A stretch of 64,000 bases of DNA from Agapanthus africanus (GCA_030015575.1 JASDDO010000006.1:317364361-317428360), one strand, 5' to 3'; counted from the stretch's first letter, positions 1-10,615 are shown. The notes: a model not told the origin generated them from the letters alone. A program made the numbers and translations.

Positions 1-403
1 CCATTATTTAGCAGTGCTAAACAGGGGTTTAGGGTTCTGACAATATTTTTATCTCTTACTGGGCACTGACCATTCATCCTGGCTCTGGGATTTTAATTTG
101 AATGCCATATGAAATGATCAAGTTTGGAAGAATGTAGTTGGGGTTCAATCAAAGGAGAGATCTTGTCTCTGGAAAACTTAGCTGATTTGGGCTAAGGTTG
201 GTTTGAAAATAGTGTTAAACACTACATCATATTTGGCGATCACGTGTTCCCATGTGATGTGCTTAAAATAGTGTTAAACACTAGGGACAGAACACTCAAA
301 ATAGTGTTAAACACTAAAAATGAGGCGGTCACGTGGGGTCACGTGAGGCGCCTGATGATTGGGCCTTACTTCCTTTATTTTATTCTCAAAATCTGCAAAT
401 AAG
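1..403 (-). mobile_element. LTR-Z fragment, 3' part of an outermost palindrome-rich LTR
   Basis: Read on the minus strand this follows the end part of the LTRs of element O: copies of AGTGTTTAACACT at about 205-220, 265-280 and 300-315, G-box doublets near 240-260 and 328-350, then a stretch like the segment that follows the AGTGTTTAACACT array in O. It runs off the left edge of the window, so whether Z is a solo LTR or part of a complete element cannot be decided. The solo LTR S interrupts it at 404. No coding sequence is seen. Confidence 0.75.
399..403. repeat. Target-site duplication ATAAG, left copy (solo LTR S)
   Basis: ATAAG directly precedes TGTAGGG at 404 and recurs exactly at 2,610-2,614 after ...ACTAACA. 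A 5-bp duplication is what Ty1/copia and Ty3/gypsy integrases make. Confidence 0.85.
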
Positions 404-2609
404 TGTAGGGTTACTAGACACTGTCACAAGGGTCTATAAGGCATCAACCATGCCCGATTTAAAATTTAGAAGTGTTGAACAACCTAAAACAAGGATCTTT
501 GCTAGATAATTAGGGTTAAACATGCAAGTAAACATCTTTACATCTAAGAGAGAGGGATTACAACCTTTGTAGTCCGCTCCTTCGCTTCATAAGCTCCGAG
601 TAGTGGTCCCTTCGCCGCGATCCATGATCTCCCGAACTCAAGAGAGGCTCCACGACCCGAATGATCCATGCTTGCTTGAAGTCTTTCTTTTCGAAGATGA
701 TCTACCTTGAAGTTTCTTTAACTCAAGCTCTTACCTCTATAATCAAGTATTAATGAAGTGAACACCCTAATCTAATTGGCTAGATTAGATGAGGATGATG
801 AAGTAGGAATTATGCTCTCTTTTATTATCAATTTCTCACACTTATTCATCACTAAATCAAAAGCTAGTAAGCTTAAGGAGGAAGAAGAAGATGAAGTCTT
901 TTGTGATGAATAATGAATTGTTATCATGGTTACAAATGAACCTTGAGTTAATAATATCAAGTATTAACTCATGTAGAGAATAGACTAGGGTTAAGGGTTT
1001 GGGTTGGGTTAAAAAATATCTTCAAAATATCAACACATAATATCTTAGCTTAAAACAAAACAAAAGCTTCTAGAAGCTTCAAGAAAAGACTAACCCAAAT
1101 CGAACCCTAACCATGTTTAATTTCCACTAATCATGTTGCAATTGTAATCATAACTTGTTACAATATTATATATCACATATATAATATATTTTGTAACAAA
1201 AGAAAATAATACAATTAACATATATCGCATATATATCAATGTATTATCCGGTGAGAAAATGAATCAATAAAGCGATCCAATATTAGATAATGTAATGTAA
1301 CATATCATATATATAATTATACATTAAATTATCGAATTAACACTTGATCCGACAATCCGGCTATTTCTTAAATAACCGACTAATATTATCTGTATCAGTT
1401 CATCGAATCAACACTTGATCCGATGACCCGGCTATATCACATATACCCGGCCGATATCTAATATAACGAGAATAGAATACGGTATCTCATATCGTATTAT
1501 TCTCGGTCCTGCACATATCACATATGTGCTCCTACTTCGTTTTTCCTGAGTCAAGAAACCTCTGTATAGGACTCTAAAGAATCGTCAATACGCCGGCAGT
1601 AGGTGATGATCATATCAAACACCCACAAGCTGCAAGCGGTCAGCTAAACGTAACAGCCACCCAGGTATTGATCGATCTGAAGATCAACAAGCAAGCCTGT
1701 ACATTCTCCCGTGAGTCCAATCAGTAACACTACCGTACAGTCCGGTCTCTTCGTCTGATATGTTGCATATCTAGTCTAGGGGTGGTAAACGTCAGACCCC
1801 AGTAACCGATAAGTCGTGTCGATGTGAGGCTCATAACAGGTCGAGAACCTACTGATAACACTTACCAGTAGTACTCAATATCCGCCCTGGCCAGAGACTT
1901 CCAGTTATAGCCAATCGAACACAGCACAACATCAACTCCCTATACCGGGAGAGACGAAACCCCTCCTATCGCTCATTGCCTCCATGCGATTCGGGACTGT
2001 ACCCAAAGGCCACCGTTTTGCACGCCTTCTTGGACGTGGTATGATGGAAATCAAAGCACGGTAGGAATCACACAAGACTCTATGACGATCTCGGGTTTAC
2101 AGACTAACCTGTACCAGTGTCACCAGAGAACTGCCATCTGACGTGAGGTATAATACCATCTGGGAGTTCTCGGCGAGTCCGTCCAGTGTACCCAGTCTCC
2201 ACTGAGCACCCGTACATCATCCTTAATGTCAAACACCGATGGATATGGGATCATCCATCACCCATCATATGGGTCAAGATGCGTATACGCTAGTCTACTC
2301 TGGTGTATCGATGTCCAGTCTCGACACACCCTCGACTAGGAACAGTTATAGGATGCACTCGTTGACTATCCTGGCCCCACTAGTATGATCTCATCATAGT
2401 CCAAGTAGTCGAGTACATATCCTAAGGGCTTTATCAACATGTGAGAGTAAGACAGTAAACTAATATAAGTCAACATGTTAAGATAAAGTGAAACCAAATA
2501 GCATACTATCATGTCGAGCAAGAAAGTCCTCTCTATATATATCCAAGCATCCATTATAATATACATCATATGTACAACAATGGCCTCTAGGGCATATATA
2601 TAACTAACA
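404..2609 (-). mobile_element. Solo LTR 'S' (2,206 bp), minus strand
   Basis: On the minus strand the element starts TGTTAGTTATAT and ends CCCTACA, the TG...CA ends of an LTR, and perfect ATAAG duplications flank it. It has no internal region, primer-binding site or second LTR, so it is best read as a solo LTR left by LTR-LTR recombination. It is inserted in LTR-Z. The sequence is AT-rich at its minus-strand 3' end (about 960-1,500) and more balanced elsewhere. No open frame in it looks like a real protein. The superfamily cannot be told from the LTR alone; its length fits a large copia or gypsy LTR. Confidence 0.85.
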
Positions 2610-2614
2610 ATAAG
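2610..2614. repeat. Target-site duplication ATAAG, right copy (solo LTR S)
   Basis: Exact copy of 399-403, directly after the terminal CA of the solo LTR. Confidence 0.85.
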
Positions 2615-3470
2615 TGTTACACACTTAGCCTCTGTAATCATCACGTGTGGACACGTGATAGTGCCCATGTATTGGGAATTAATTCTTCTGTTTTCCCTCT
2701 TTTGCCCCTTTTAAAAAGGTGTTAATCAGGGGTCACGTGGGGACACGTGAGGCGTCCTGAATCAGTATTGCCTTTAGCTTTATTCCCTTCATTTTTGAGG
2801 GTCACGTGTGAGCACGTGAGGCATTGCCTCCAAGCTTTTTCTTTCTCATTTTGAGGAGTTTATTTGAGGGTCACGTGGGGGTACGTGACCCAGTCTCGTT
2901 CGTTCTTTTCTACTCATTGAAGGGAGGGTCACGTGTTGTCACGTGACCAGGTTTACGTGCATGGATAATTTAAGTCCTTTGTTTGAGAATTAAATTCTTT
3001 GGTAAGGTTAAACCCTAATTTTGTTTTGAGGAATTAAATTCCTATGTATTTGGAACAATTAAATTCTTATGTAGGGTTAAACCCTAATTTCACTTAAAGG
3101 AATTAAATTCTATGTATTTGGAGGAATTAAATTCCCTAAACTCAATTCTCACTCTAGGTTTTGGATCTGCATGACAGAATCTTCCCGATAAGAATTAAAT
3201 TCTCAACTTATGGGGAGATCTGCTTCTGCAGATCTTTAACCAAAGGAAGAACTAAGTTCTTATTCAGAAGAGTTAAACTCTTAATTTGAGAATTAAATTC
3301 TCTTTTATTTTGTGAGAGCTTGTAGAATGAACTTCTTCTTTTTCTTCTCACCTAGAGTTTTTCTCTAAAGAGATCTTCTTTTCTCTCTTGAGAATTAAAT
3401 TCTCCTCTCTTTTTTCTCTCTGTTGTTGTTGTATCTCTGAAAAAAATCCCCCCTCTTCTCTTCTTGGTTC

Positions 3471-3480
3471 CTATTTATAG
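3471..3480 (-). promoter_or_regulatory. TATA box of LTR-Z
   Basis: CTATAAATAG on the minus strand, at the position of the CCTATAAATAGG box of the O and I LTRs, followed by the same type of purine-rich leader. The TATA word is itself palindromic. Confidence 0.55.
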
Positions 3481-3684
3481 GAGAAAAAAAGAATCAGTTT
3501 GTTTAGTCAATCTTTCATTGAAAGATTTTAATTGATTTTGTAACCAACATGATCTTTTAGATCATTCAATGAATTTTATTCACCATTGGATTTTTAATCC
3601 AAAAGATATTCTGTTTATTATTCTTGGTGAATTTCAGGGAAATTTTTCCTTGTATAGAATCTTACTATAAATTGGTAATTTTTA

Positions 3685-3689
3685 ATCAC
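3685..3689. repeat. Target-site duplication ATCAC, left copy (element O)
   Basis: ATCAC directly precedes TGTTCCC at 3,690 and recurs at 54,383-54,387 after GGGGAACA. It proves that both ends belong to one insertion 50.7 kb long. Confidence 0.9.
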
Positions 3690-3730
3690 TGTTCCCTGAT
3701 TAAAAATCAGGAAAAAGCTTCAGAAGAGGT

Positions 3731-3870
3731 ATCACGTGCTCACACGTGACCAGTGGTCACGTGTTGGCACGTGATGGTTGAGCAGCGGCCAGAGAACAGA
3801 GCGCGGAAGAAGAAAAGCCCATTCCAGGGGTCACGTGCTCACACGTGACCAGGGGTCACGTGCTCACACG
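3731..3870 (+). repeat. G-box doublets, O 5' LTR upstream region
   Basis: Four inverted pairs of CACGTG a few bases apart, for example TCACGTGCTCACACGTGA at 3,731. Each doublet is itself a near-perfect palindrome with a short spacer. CACGTG is the core bound by plant bHLH and bZIP factors. The doublets lie upstream of the TATA box, so an enhancer role is plausible but not shown. Confidence 0.6.
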
Positions 3871-4214
3871 TGACCGGCTTTAAAAGCCTTATTCTTTAAC
3901 AGAATTAAATTCTGAGGAGAGATCATTCAAATCTTTCCAAAATGGAGAAGAATTATCTGAAACCGTTGGATCAAGAATCTGAAGGTGATTAAATATCACC
4001 AATTTATGGAAAAATCTTGGACATGGAAAGATTTCCTCCTAAATCTAACCGAAATAACAAATAGATATCTTTGGATTTAAAATCCAATGGTGAATAAAAT
4101 TCACCTAATAATCTAAAGGCCCAGATTAATGATGAAGATAAATCAAATCTCTCAATAAACAAATCAAATCTTTCAATGAAAGATTCACTAAAACAGATTG
4201 ATTCTTTTCCTTCT

Positions 4215-4226
4215 CCTATAAATAGG
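4215..4226 (+). promoter_or_regulatory. TATA box, O 5' LTR
   Basis: CCTATAAATAGG, 525 bp into the LTR, followed by a purine-rich leader. The same word sits at the equivalent place in every LTR of the family, so it is the likely start of the genomic RNA. Confidence 0.7.
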
Positions 4227-4329
4227 AGCCAAAAAAGGAGGAGAAAGGAGGAGAGAGAGAGATAGAGCCTTGGAATCTTGAAAATTCAGAAGAAAGAATT
4301 TGATTCTCTGCAAAAGAAAAACCCTAGGT

Positions 4330-4885
4330 AAGAAAAGAGAGGCTTCAAAAAGAGAATTTAATTCTCAAAAGAGTTTAACTCTTATATAAAGAAAAGAACT
4401 CAGTTCTTTCTCTGGTGGAGGATCTGCAAAGTGCACATCTCCTCATGAATTGAGAATTTAATTCTCATTAGATTGAGATCCTGCCATGCAGATCTAAAAC
4501 ATAGAGGAGGAATTGAGTTTTGAGAATTTAATTCTCACAGAATTATAGGAATTTAATTCCTTTGAGATAAAATTAGGGTTTAACCCTATATTACAGGAAT
4601 TTGATTCCTTCAAAATGGACAGAACTAGGGTTTAACCCTAATTGAGAACTTAATTCTCTCAAACCCACAGGAATTTAATTCCCTTAAAAAAAAAGAAATT
4701 AGGGTTTCACCCTATGCCAGAGTTTAATTCTTTACATATATGGGGAATTTAATTCCTACAGAAAATAAATTAGGGTTTAACCCTATCTAAGAATATAATT
4801 TTTCAGAAGAAAATAGGAATTTAATTCCTCTAAAGTTTATTGCTAGGGTTTAACCCTATGAAGAATTTAATTCTTAAAAGATGAA
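4330..4885 (+). repeat. Leader tiled with GAATTTAATTC and AGGGTTTAACCCT palindromes
   Basis: Downstream of the TATA box, short words with complementary arms around a TTTAA or similar centre follow one another every 20-35 bases: GAATTTAATTC, GAGTTTAACTC, AAGAACTCAGTTCTT, AGGGTTTAACCCT and GGAATTTAATTCC. Base changes in one arm are often matched in the other. The same series is found in the O 3' LTR and both I LTRs. Confidence 0.75.
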
Positions 4886-5204
4886 CAGATCTTTAAAACA
4901 TGCAAAGAACCAGAGTCACGTGCTACCACGTGACCCATGTAAAGATCCACAGAAAAGAACTTTGAGGCAACGCCTCACGTGCCCCACGTGACCTCAGAAG
5001 GATGCAAAGAAAAAGCAAACAGAAGCAATGGGCGCCCTCACGTGCTACCACGTAACCCCTTGGCAAAAGCTTTAACAGTTAAAAACCCACATTCCCATCA
5101 CGTGATGCTCCAAGAGCAACTATAGAAAGTATTCAATACTTTCGGCAGAATAAAATAAGGGGAATCAGGGTGCTCTCACGTGTCCACACGTGACCCCTCT
5201 CTCC

Positions 5205-5671
5205 TTAGTGTTTAACACTAATTTGAAGACTTTGTTCCCAGTGTTTAACACTGATTTTCTTAGTGTTTAACACTAATTTGAAAACTCTATTTGCAGTGTT
5301 TAACACTGATTTTCTTAGTGTTTAACACTAATTTGCAAATTTTGTTCCCAATGTTTAACACTGATTTTCTTAGTGTTTAACACTAATTTGAAAACTTTGT
5401 TCCCGGTGTTTAACACTGATTTGCTTTAGTGTTTAATACTAATTTGAAATCTCTGTTTCCAGTGTTTAACACTGATTTGCTTTAGTGTTTAACACTGATT
5501 TGCTTTTGTGTTTAACACTAATTTGAAATCTCTGTTTCCAGTGTTTAACACTGATTTGCTTCAGTGTGTAACACTAATTTGAAAGCCCCTGTTGCTAGTG
5601 TTTAACACTGATTATCTTTTAGTGTTTAACACTAACTTGCTAATACTGTTGGTCTTTAGTGTTTAACACTA
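5205..5671 (+). repeat. Array of 17 AGTGTTTAACACT palindromes (O 5' LTR)
   Basis: Two flavours largely alternate: TTAGTGTTTAACACTAA and CAGTGTTTAACACTG. The bases outside the core change together on both sides, so each copy stays palindromic. Spacing is about 24-33 bases. A few copies have one mismatch. The matching array in the 3' LTR is at 52,677-53,120. Confidence 0.85.
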
Positions 5672-5959
5672 GTTTTAGCCTAATTAGCTAAGTTTCTAGA
5701 GGCAAAGCCTCTCCTTCAATGAACCAACAGAGGGCCAATATTCTAAACATGATTGGACTTAGCCCAAGCTGGCCATAAGTCCTCAATTCAAACTTAATTG
5801 GGCTAATGGGCTCATAATATAATTAATTGGTCTTAGTTCCAAATTGGGCCAAAGATTATTTAATCTACCTTGGTTCAAGGGTACATCTCTTCAATCCTTT
5901 GATACTTGGCGTTGTAATTCCTCAACGTCTTCAAAGAGGTGACGGGTCCCGATAACCAC

Positions 5960-6375
5960 ACATTGATACGGACTGTGGGGTCCTTAAACTCATGGACTAT
6001 GATGTCCTTAATCTTGACCGTGATGTCTTAAAACTAATGCCGGACTGTGGAGTCCTTAAAATCCACGGACTATGATGTCCTTAATCTTGACCGGGATGTC
6101 TTAAAACTAACAACGGACTGTGGGGTCCTTAAACTCATGGACTATGATGTCCTTAACCTTGACCGGGATATCTTAAAACTAACAACGGACTGTGGGGTCC
6201 TTAAACTCATGGACTATGATGTCCTTAACCTTGACCGGGATGTCTTAAAACTAACGATGGTCTGTGGAGTCCTTAAATCCATGGACTATGATGTCCTTAA
6301 CCTTGACCGCAACGTCTTAAAACTAACATTGGATCACAATGTTCTTAAACTACCTATTGACCGCAATGTCACTAA
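5960..6375 (+). repeat. GGAC-N6-GTCC hairpin array, 72-bp period (O 5' LTR)
   Basis: Tandem units each holding three small stem-loops: GGACTGTGGGGTCC, GGACTATGATGTCC and GACCGGGATGTC, joined by TTAAA-type linkers. The period of 72 bases is a multiple of three, which keeps a reading frame open (6,047-6,433) with a 24-residue repeat. That frame is best seen as a by-product of the repeat. A near copy is in the 3' LTR. Confidence 0.8.
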
Positions 6376-6582
6376 ACAAAACAATAGGGCCCCCCTTAAT
6401 TGCTCTCTTGTTGGATCTAAACGATCCTGTTAAGTTTATCTTAGTCTAAAACTAGACTAACGTATCCTTAACAAACGTTTAAGTCAATCTTAGCCTCAAA
6501 TGAGGCTAACGTATTCTTAAAGCCCAAACCCCCAAGACCAAATCTAAGATAATACGGATTTGGACTAGTCCACGCCCTACGG

Positions 6583-6587
6583 GCGAC
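6583..6587. repeat. Target-site duplication GCGAC, left copy (element I)
   Basis: GCGAC precedes the TGTTCCCGCC start of element I. The right copy at 28,137-28,141 is GCGAT. The uninterrupted sequence in the O 3' LTR (54,032-54,036) also reads GCGAT, so the left copy carries one mutation. Confidence 0.8.
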
Positions 6588-6817
6588 TGTTCCCGCCAAA
6601 AATTTCTGCGCAAAAGAGTCCAAGGTATCAAATGGCAGCGATACGCTTAAGGAAATGCGAACCAGTATCTTCCGGCCTGTATTTTGACAAACTTTCGATT
6701 GAGGAACAGCTAAATTCTGATGGAATCGAAAGCGTCTCGAAAAATCCTTCGATTTGATATATTATGGGCTTCATAATTCATCCGGGATCAAAAGTTATGA
6801 GCAAATATGTTATGCAC
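6588..6817 (+). repeat. 230-bp extra LTR head of element I
   Basis: Begins TGTTCCCGCC and stops at ...TATGCAC before the O-type LTR start. An equal-length copy with few differences heads the 3' LTR (24,147-24,376), so it is a genuine part of this LTR. It lacks the palindromic words of the rest. Origin unknown; it would act as new U3 sequence. Confidence 0.75.
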
Positions 6818-6857
6818 TGTTCCCTGATTAAAAATCAGGAATTATCTCAATGAGGTA

Positions 6858-7095
6858 TCACGTGCTCACACGTGATCAATGGTCACGTGTTGACACGTGA
6901 TAGTTAAAATAGAAATAAAAAAAACAAATGGCTGAAGAAAACACCTCAATGAGCGATCACGTGCTCACACGTGACCAATGATCACGTGTTGACACGTGAT
7001 GGTTAAAACTGAAGCATAAATAAATGCTGAGAAAAGAACCAATTGGGGGTCACGTGCTCACACATGACCAAGGGTCACGTGCCAGCACGTGACTG
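6858..7095 (+). repeat. G-box doublets, I 5' LTR
   Basis: Inverted CACGTG pairs such as TCACGTGCTCACACGTGA recur about six times upstream of the TATA box, as in O. Some copies have one mismatch (for example CACATG). Confidence 0.6.
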
Positions 7096-7482
7096 GCTTT
7101 GAAAGCCTTACAGTTTAATAGAATTAAAATTCTAAATTTCTCTAAATCTTTCCAAATAGAATTAAAATTCTAAATTTCCCTAAATCTTTCCAAATAGAAT
7201 TAAAATTTTAAATTTCTCTAAATCTTTCCAAATGGAAAAGGATTATGGGGACCGTTGGATTAAAGATCAAAGGGTGATTAAAAATCACCAATTTATGAAA
7301 AGATTTGATAGAAGGAAAGATTTCCCCTAAATCTCACCAGAAATAACAAACATAATATTTTTGGATTTAAAATCCAACGGTGAATAAAATTCACTGTGTG
7401 ATCTAAAGGATCATATTAATTATGAAAACAAACAAAATCTTTCAATGAAAAATTTACTAAACAAACTGATTCTTTTCTTTCT

Positions 7483-7494
7483 CCTATAAATAGG
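7483..7494 (+). promoter_or_regulatory. TATA box, I 5' LTR
   Basis: CCTATAAATAGG followed by a purine-rich leader, homologous to the O box at 4,215. Confidence 0.7.
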
Positions 7495-7559
7495 AACCAA
7501 GAAGAGAAGAGAAGGGGGATCTACTTTTTTTTAGAGAAGAACAGAGAGAAAAAAAGAGA

Positions 7560-8215
7560 GGAGAATTTAATTCTCAAGAGAGAGAAAAAGGGAGGAGAAT
7601 TTAATTCTCAAGAGAGAAAAGAAAATTTCCTCAGAAGAGAAAAGAAAACCCTAGGTGAGAAAAGGAAGGGGATCAAAACTTCAAAAAAGAGAATTTAATT
7701 CTCAAATCTAAGAGTTTAACTCTTCTGCACAAAAGAACTTAGTTCTTCCTCTGGTTGAAGATCTGCAAAGAGCACTTCTCCCCATAAGTTGAGAATTTAA
7801 TTCTCATCGGGTTGAGATCCTGCCATGCAGATCCAAAACTTAGAGGGGAAATTGAGTTTAGAGAATTTAATTCTCCCAAAACAAAGTTAGGGTTTAACCC
7901 TATGTGAGAATTTAATTCTCCCAAAATTACAGGAATTTAATTCCTTCAAGATGGACAGAACTAGGGTTTAACCCTAATTTAGAGAATTTAATTCTCTCAA
8001 ATTCACAGGAATTTAATTTCTCTTAAAAAATGAAATTAGGGTTTCACCCTATGCAAGAATTTAATTCTTTTACATATATGGGAATTTAATTCCTCTAAAA
8101 GAAAATTAGGGTTTAACCCTACATAAGAATTTAATTCTTTCATAATAGAAATTTAATTCCTCCAAAATCATGATTAGGGTTTAACCCTACAGAGAATTTA
8201 ATTCTTAAAATAAAG
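7560..8215 (+). repeat. GAATTTAATTC and AGGGTTTAACCCT palindrome leader, I 5' LTR
   Basis: Same series of palindromic words as in the O LTR, with individual differences. The words AGAGTTTAACTCT and AAGAACTTAGTTCTT are perfect here. Confidence 0.75.
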
Positions 8216-8630
8216 AGATTTGAAAGATCTCCATGCGCATAAAGAATATTGGTCACGTGATGACACCTGACCCCAATCCGCAGTGATCAGAAAAGAAGGA
8301 ATAAAACTAGGTTACGTGTCCCCACGTGAGATCCCCAAAAATAAAAAGGAAACGGCTTTGAGGCAATACCTCACGTGCTCCCACATGACTCCCAAAATGC
8401 AGAAAGAAAAAGCAAAGGAAATGAAGGCTTTGGGCGCTCTCACGTGTTACCACGTGACCCCTTGGCAAACGCTTTAACAGTCAGCGCATAAATCCCCATC
8501 ACGTGACAACACGTGACGCTCAAGATAAAAATAATAAAAAGTGTTTAACACTTAATTGGAGAACGAGGTAAAAGGGGATCTGGTCCCACCTTTGGGCGCT
8601 CTCACGTGCTTCCACGTGACCTCTCTTTCT

Positions 8631-8864
8631 TTAGTGTTTAACACTAATTCGAGAACTTTATACCCAGTGTTTGTGTTTTCTAGTGTGTAACACTAATTTG
8701 ACAACTTCATTTCCAGTGTTTAACACTGTTGTTTGCTGGTGTTTAACACTAATTTGGGGGATTATATTTCCAGTGTTTAACACTGATTATCTTTTAGTGT
8801 TTAACACTAATTTGAGAGTTTATCTCCAATGTTCAATATTGAGGTTCTCCAGTGTTTAACACTG
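8631..8864 (+). repeat. AGTGTTTAACACT array, I 5' LTR
   Basis: Shorter version of the O array, about nine words including TTAGTGTTTAACACTAA and CAGTGTTTAACACTG, plus diverged copies such as AATGTTCAATATT. Confidence 0.75.
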
Positions 8865-9282
8865 CTTTTAGCCAAATTGGCTAATTTTCCAGAGGCAAAG
8901 CCTCCCATTCAAAATTAAGTAAAAATCAGAACTATAATGTCTACTGCTCAATCAAAGATAAAAATGTTCTCAGAGCCCTTAAACTCTGATTTAGCATTGC
9001 TAAATAATGTGGGCTTGAACCCAGACAAATGTTTAATAGTCCAATAAAAGGCCAACACTTCAAATCCAATTGAACTTAGCCCAAGTTGGCCATAAGTCCT
9101 CAATTCAGATTTAACTGAGCCCATGTGCTCATAATTCTAATTAATTGATCTTAGTTCCAAATTGGACTACAGATCACTTAATCCACTTTGGTTCGAGGGT
9201 ACATCTCTTCACTCTTCTGATATTTGTTGTTGTAATCCTTCAACGTCTTCAGAGAGGTGACGGGTCCTGACAACCGCACATT

Positions 9283-9665
9283 TCATGGACTATGATGTCC
9301 TTAACCTTGACTGTGAGGTCTTAAAACTCATGGACTATGATGTCCTTAACCTTGACTGTGAGGTCTTTAAACTCACGGACTATGATGTCCTTAATCTTGA
9401 CTGTGAGGTCTTAAAACTCACGGACTATGATGTCCTTAACCTTGACTGTGAGGTCTTTAAACTCACGGACTATGATGTCCTTAACCTTGACTGTGAGGTC
9501 TTAAAACTCACGGACTATGACGTCCTTAACCTTGACTGTGAGGTCTTAAAACTCACGGACTATGATGTCCTTAACCTTGACTGTGAGGTCTTAAAAACTC
9601 ACGGACTATGATGTCTTTAACCTTGACTGTGAGGTCTTAAAACTCACGGACTATGATGTCCTTAA
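9283..9665 (+). repeat. 45-bp GGAC hairpin tandem array, I 5' LTR
   Basis: About eight units of 45 bp, each with GGACTATGATGTCC and GACTGTGAGGTC stem-loops (stems of 4 and 3 bp, loop of 6). The units are nearly identical. Single words GGACCACTATGTCC and GACCGCAATGTC follow to about 9,765. The open frame of 15-residue repeats is a by-product of the 45-base period. Confidence 0.85.
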
Positions 9666-10596
9666 CCTTAGACCACCATGTCCTTAAACTGATATTAGAC
9701 CACTATGTCCTTAAACTGGTAATGGACCACCATGTCCTTAAACTGGTAATCGACCGCAATGTCTCTAAACTAAACAATAGAATCCAAATGCTCTTTTGTT
9801 GGATCTAAACGATCCCATTAAGTTGATCTTAGTCTAAAATGAGACTAACGTATCCTTAACAACCACTTAAGTTGATCTTAATCTCAAACGAGACCAACGA
9901 TCCTTAAATCAATCCAACTACAGATTCCTCAACTGACATTGGTTCAAGGGTACATCTCATCACACCTCTGATATATGGCATTGTAACTCTTCAACGTCTT
10001 CAGAGAGGCGGCAGGTCCCGACAATCAATAAACCCAATGTAAAACAATAGAGCCCAAACGCTCTTTTGTCGGATCTAAACGATCCCGTTAAGTTGATCTT
10101 AGTCTGGAATTAGACTGACGTATCCTTAACAAATGTTTAAGTTGATCTTAGTCTCAAATGAGACTAACGTATCCTTAAATCCAACCCCCAATCCCAAATC
10201 TAAGAAAATACGGATTTGGACTAAACCACGTCCTACGGGCGACAACATAAATTAGTCTCCGTATACAATCCACGGGCAACCAAAAACAAAACCAACACCC
10301 ACAACACGAAGTGACCATCTGGAGAAGGAGAAAGTGGTTACCACAATGCGGTAGCGTAATTAACTGCAGGGGCTTGCGCATGCAGGGAAGAGCGTCCCCA
10401 CAATCAAAAACCCCTCTCAACGAGAGGGAATCTGACGAAGTCTGCTACATCGGCCGCATCCATTTAAACCTTCGATACACGGTGCCATAAATCAACTTGG
10501 CATCTTCGGAGAGGTGGACAGATAGCACCAATTAGCATCTGCCCCGAATTTTAGGCAAGACGTCTGTCGCGCCGTCTTTCGGAGGGGAACAGATTC

Positions 10597-10615
10597 TGGC
10601 ATGCCCGGTGGGAGC
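10597..10615 (+). promoter_or_regulatory. Primer-binding site, element I
   Basis: TGGCATGCCCGGTGGGAGC lies five bases after the LTR end. It starts with TGG, which pairs with the CCA end of a tRNA. O has the same site with two changes at 28,494. The tRNA species was not identified. Confidence 0.65.

Larger units (their letters stand above)
2615..3689 (-). mobile_element. LTR-Z fragment, middle part
   Basis: Minus-strand LTR of the same family as O. Read leftward from 3,689 it passes paired words such as TTGGATTTTTAATCCAA (about 3,588-3,604) and CTTTCATTGAAAG (3,511-3,523), a TATA box at 3,471-3,480, a leader rich in GAATTAAATTC and AGGGTTAAACCCT (about 2,985-3,415), then G-box doublets (about 2,640-2,945). 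This is the same order of parts as in the O and I LTRs, in reverse orientation. Element O splits it after 3,689; the continuation is at 54,388. Confidence 0.75.
3690..6587 (+). repeat. Element O 5' LTR, first part
   Basis: Starts TGTTCCC. Parts in order: CTGATTAAAAATCAG palindrome; G-box doublets (3,731-3,875); palindromic words GGCTTTAAAAGCC, TTGGATTTAAAATCCAA and GTGAATAAAATTCAC; TATA box; GAATTTAATTC and AGGGTTTAACCCT leader; further G-box doublets (4,916-5,195); AGTGTTTAACACT array; GGAC-N6-GTCC array. Element I interrupts it at 6,588, and it resumes at 28,142. No convincing ORF lies inside. Confidence 0.88.
6588..10591 (+). repeat. Element I 5' LTR (4,004 bp)
   Basis: Composite. A 230-bp head (6,588-6,817) is absent from O, and a full O-type LTR follows, starting again with TGTTCCCTGATT at 6,818. 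The O-type part has the same order of words: G-box doublets, TATA box, GAATTTAATTC leader, AGTGTTTAACACT array and GGAC hairpins. Sequences of the type GACATAA...CTGCAGGGGCTTGCGC...GGGGAACA form the last 350 bp. It ends directly before a primer-binding site. Confidence 0.87.

Noticed and set aside
2366-2668. Minus-strand 100-codon frame
   Set aside because: Lies across the end of solo LTR S and its flank, with no protein-like composition or known domain.
9285-9611. Open frame of DYDVLNLDCEV-type 15-residue repeats (also 26,830-27,156; 24-residue form at 6,047, 47,349 and 53,496)
   Set aside because: Frames stay open only because the hairpin repeat units are 45 or 72 bases long. Conservation is at the DNA stem-loop level and there is no leader, start context or partner domain.
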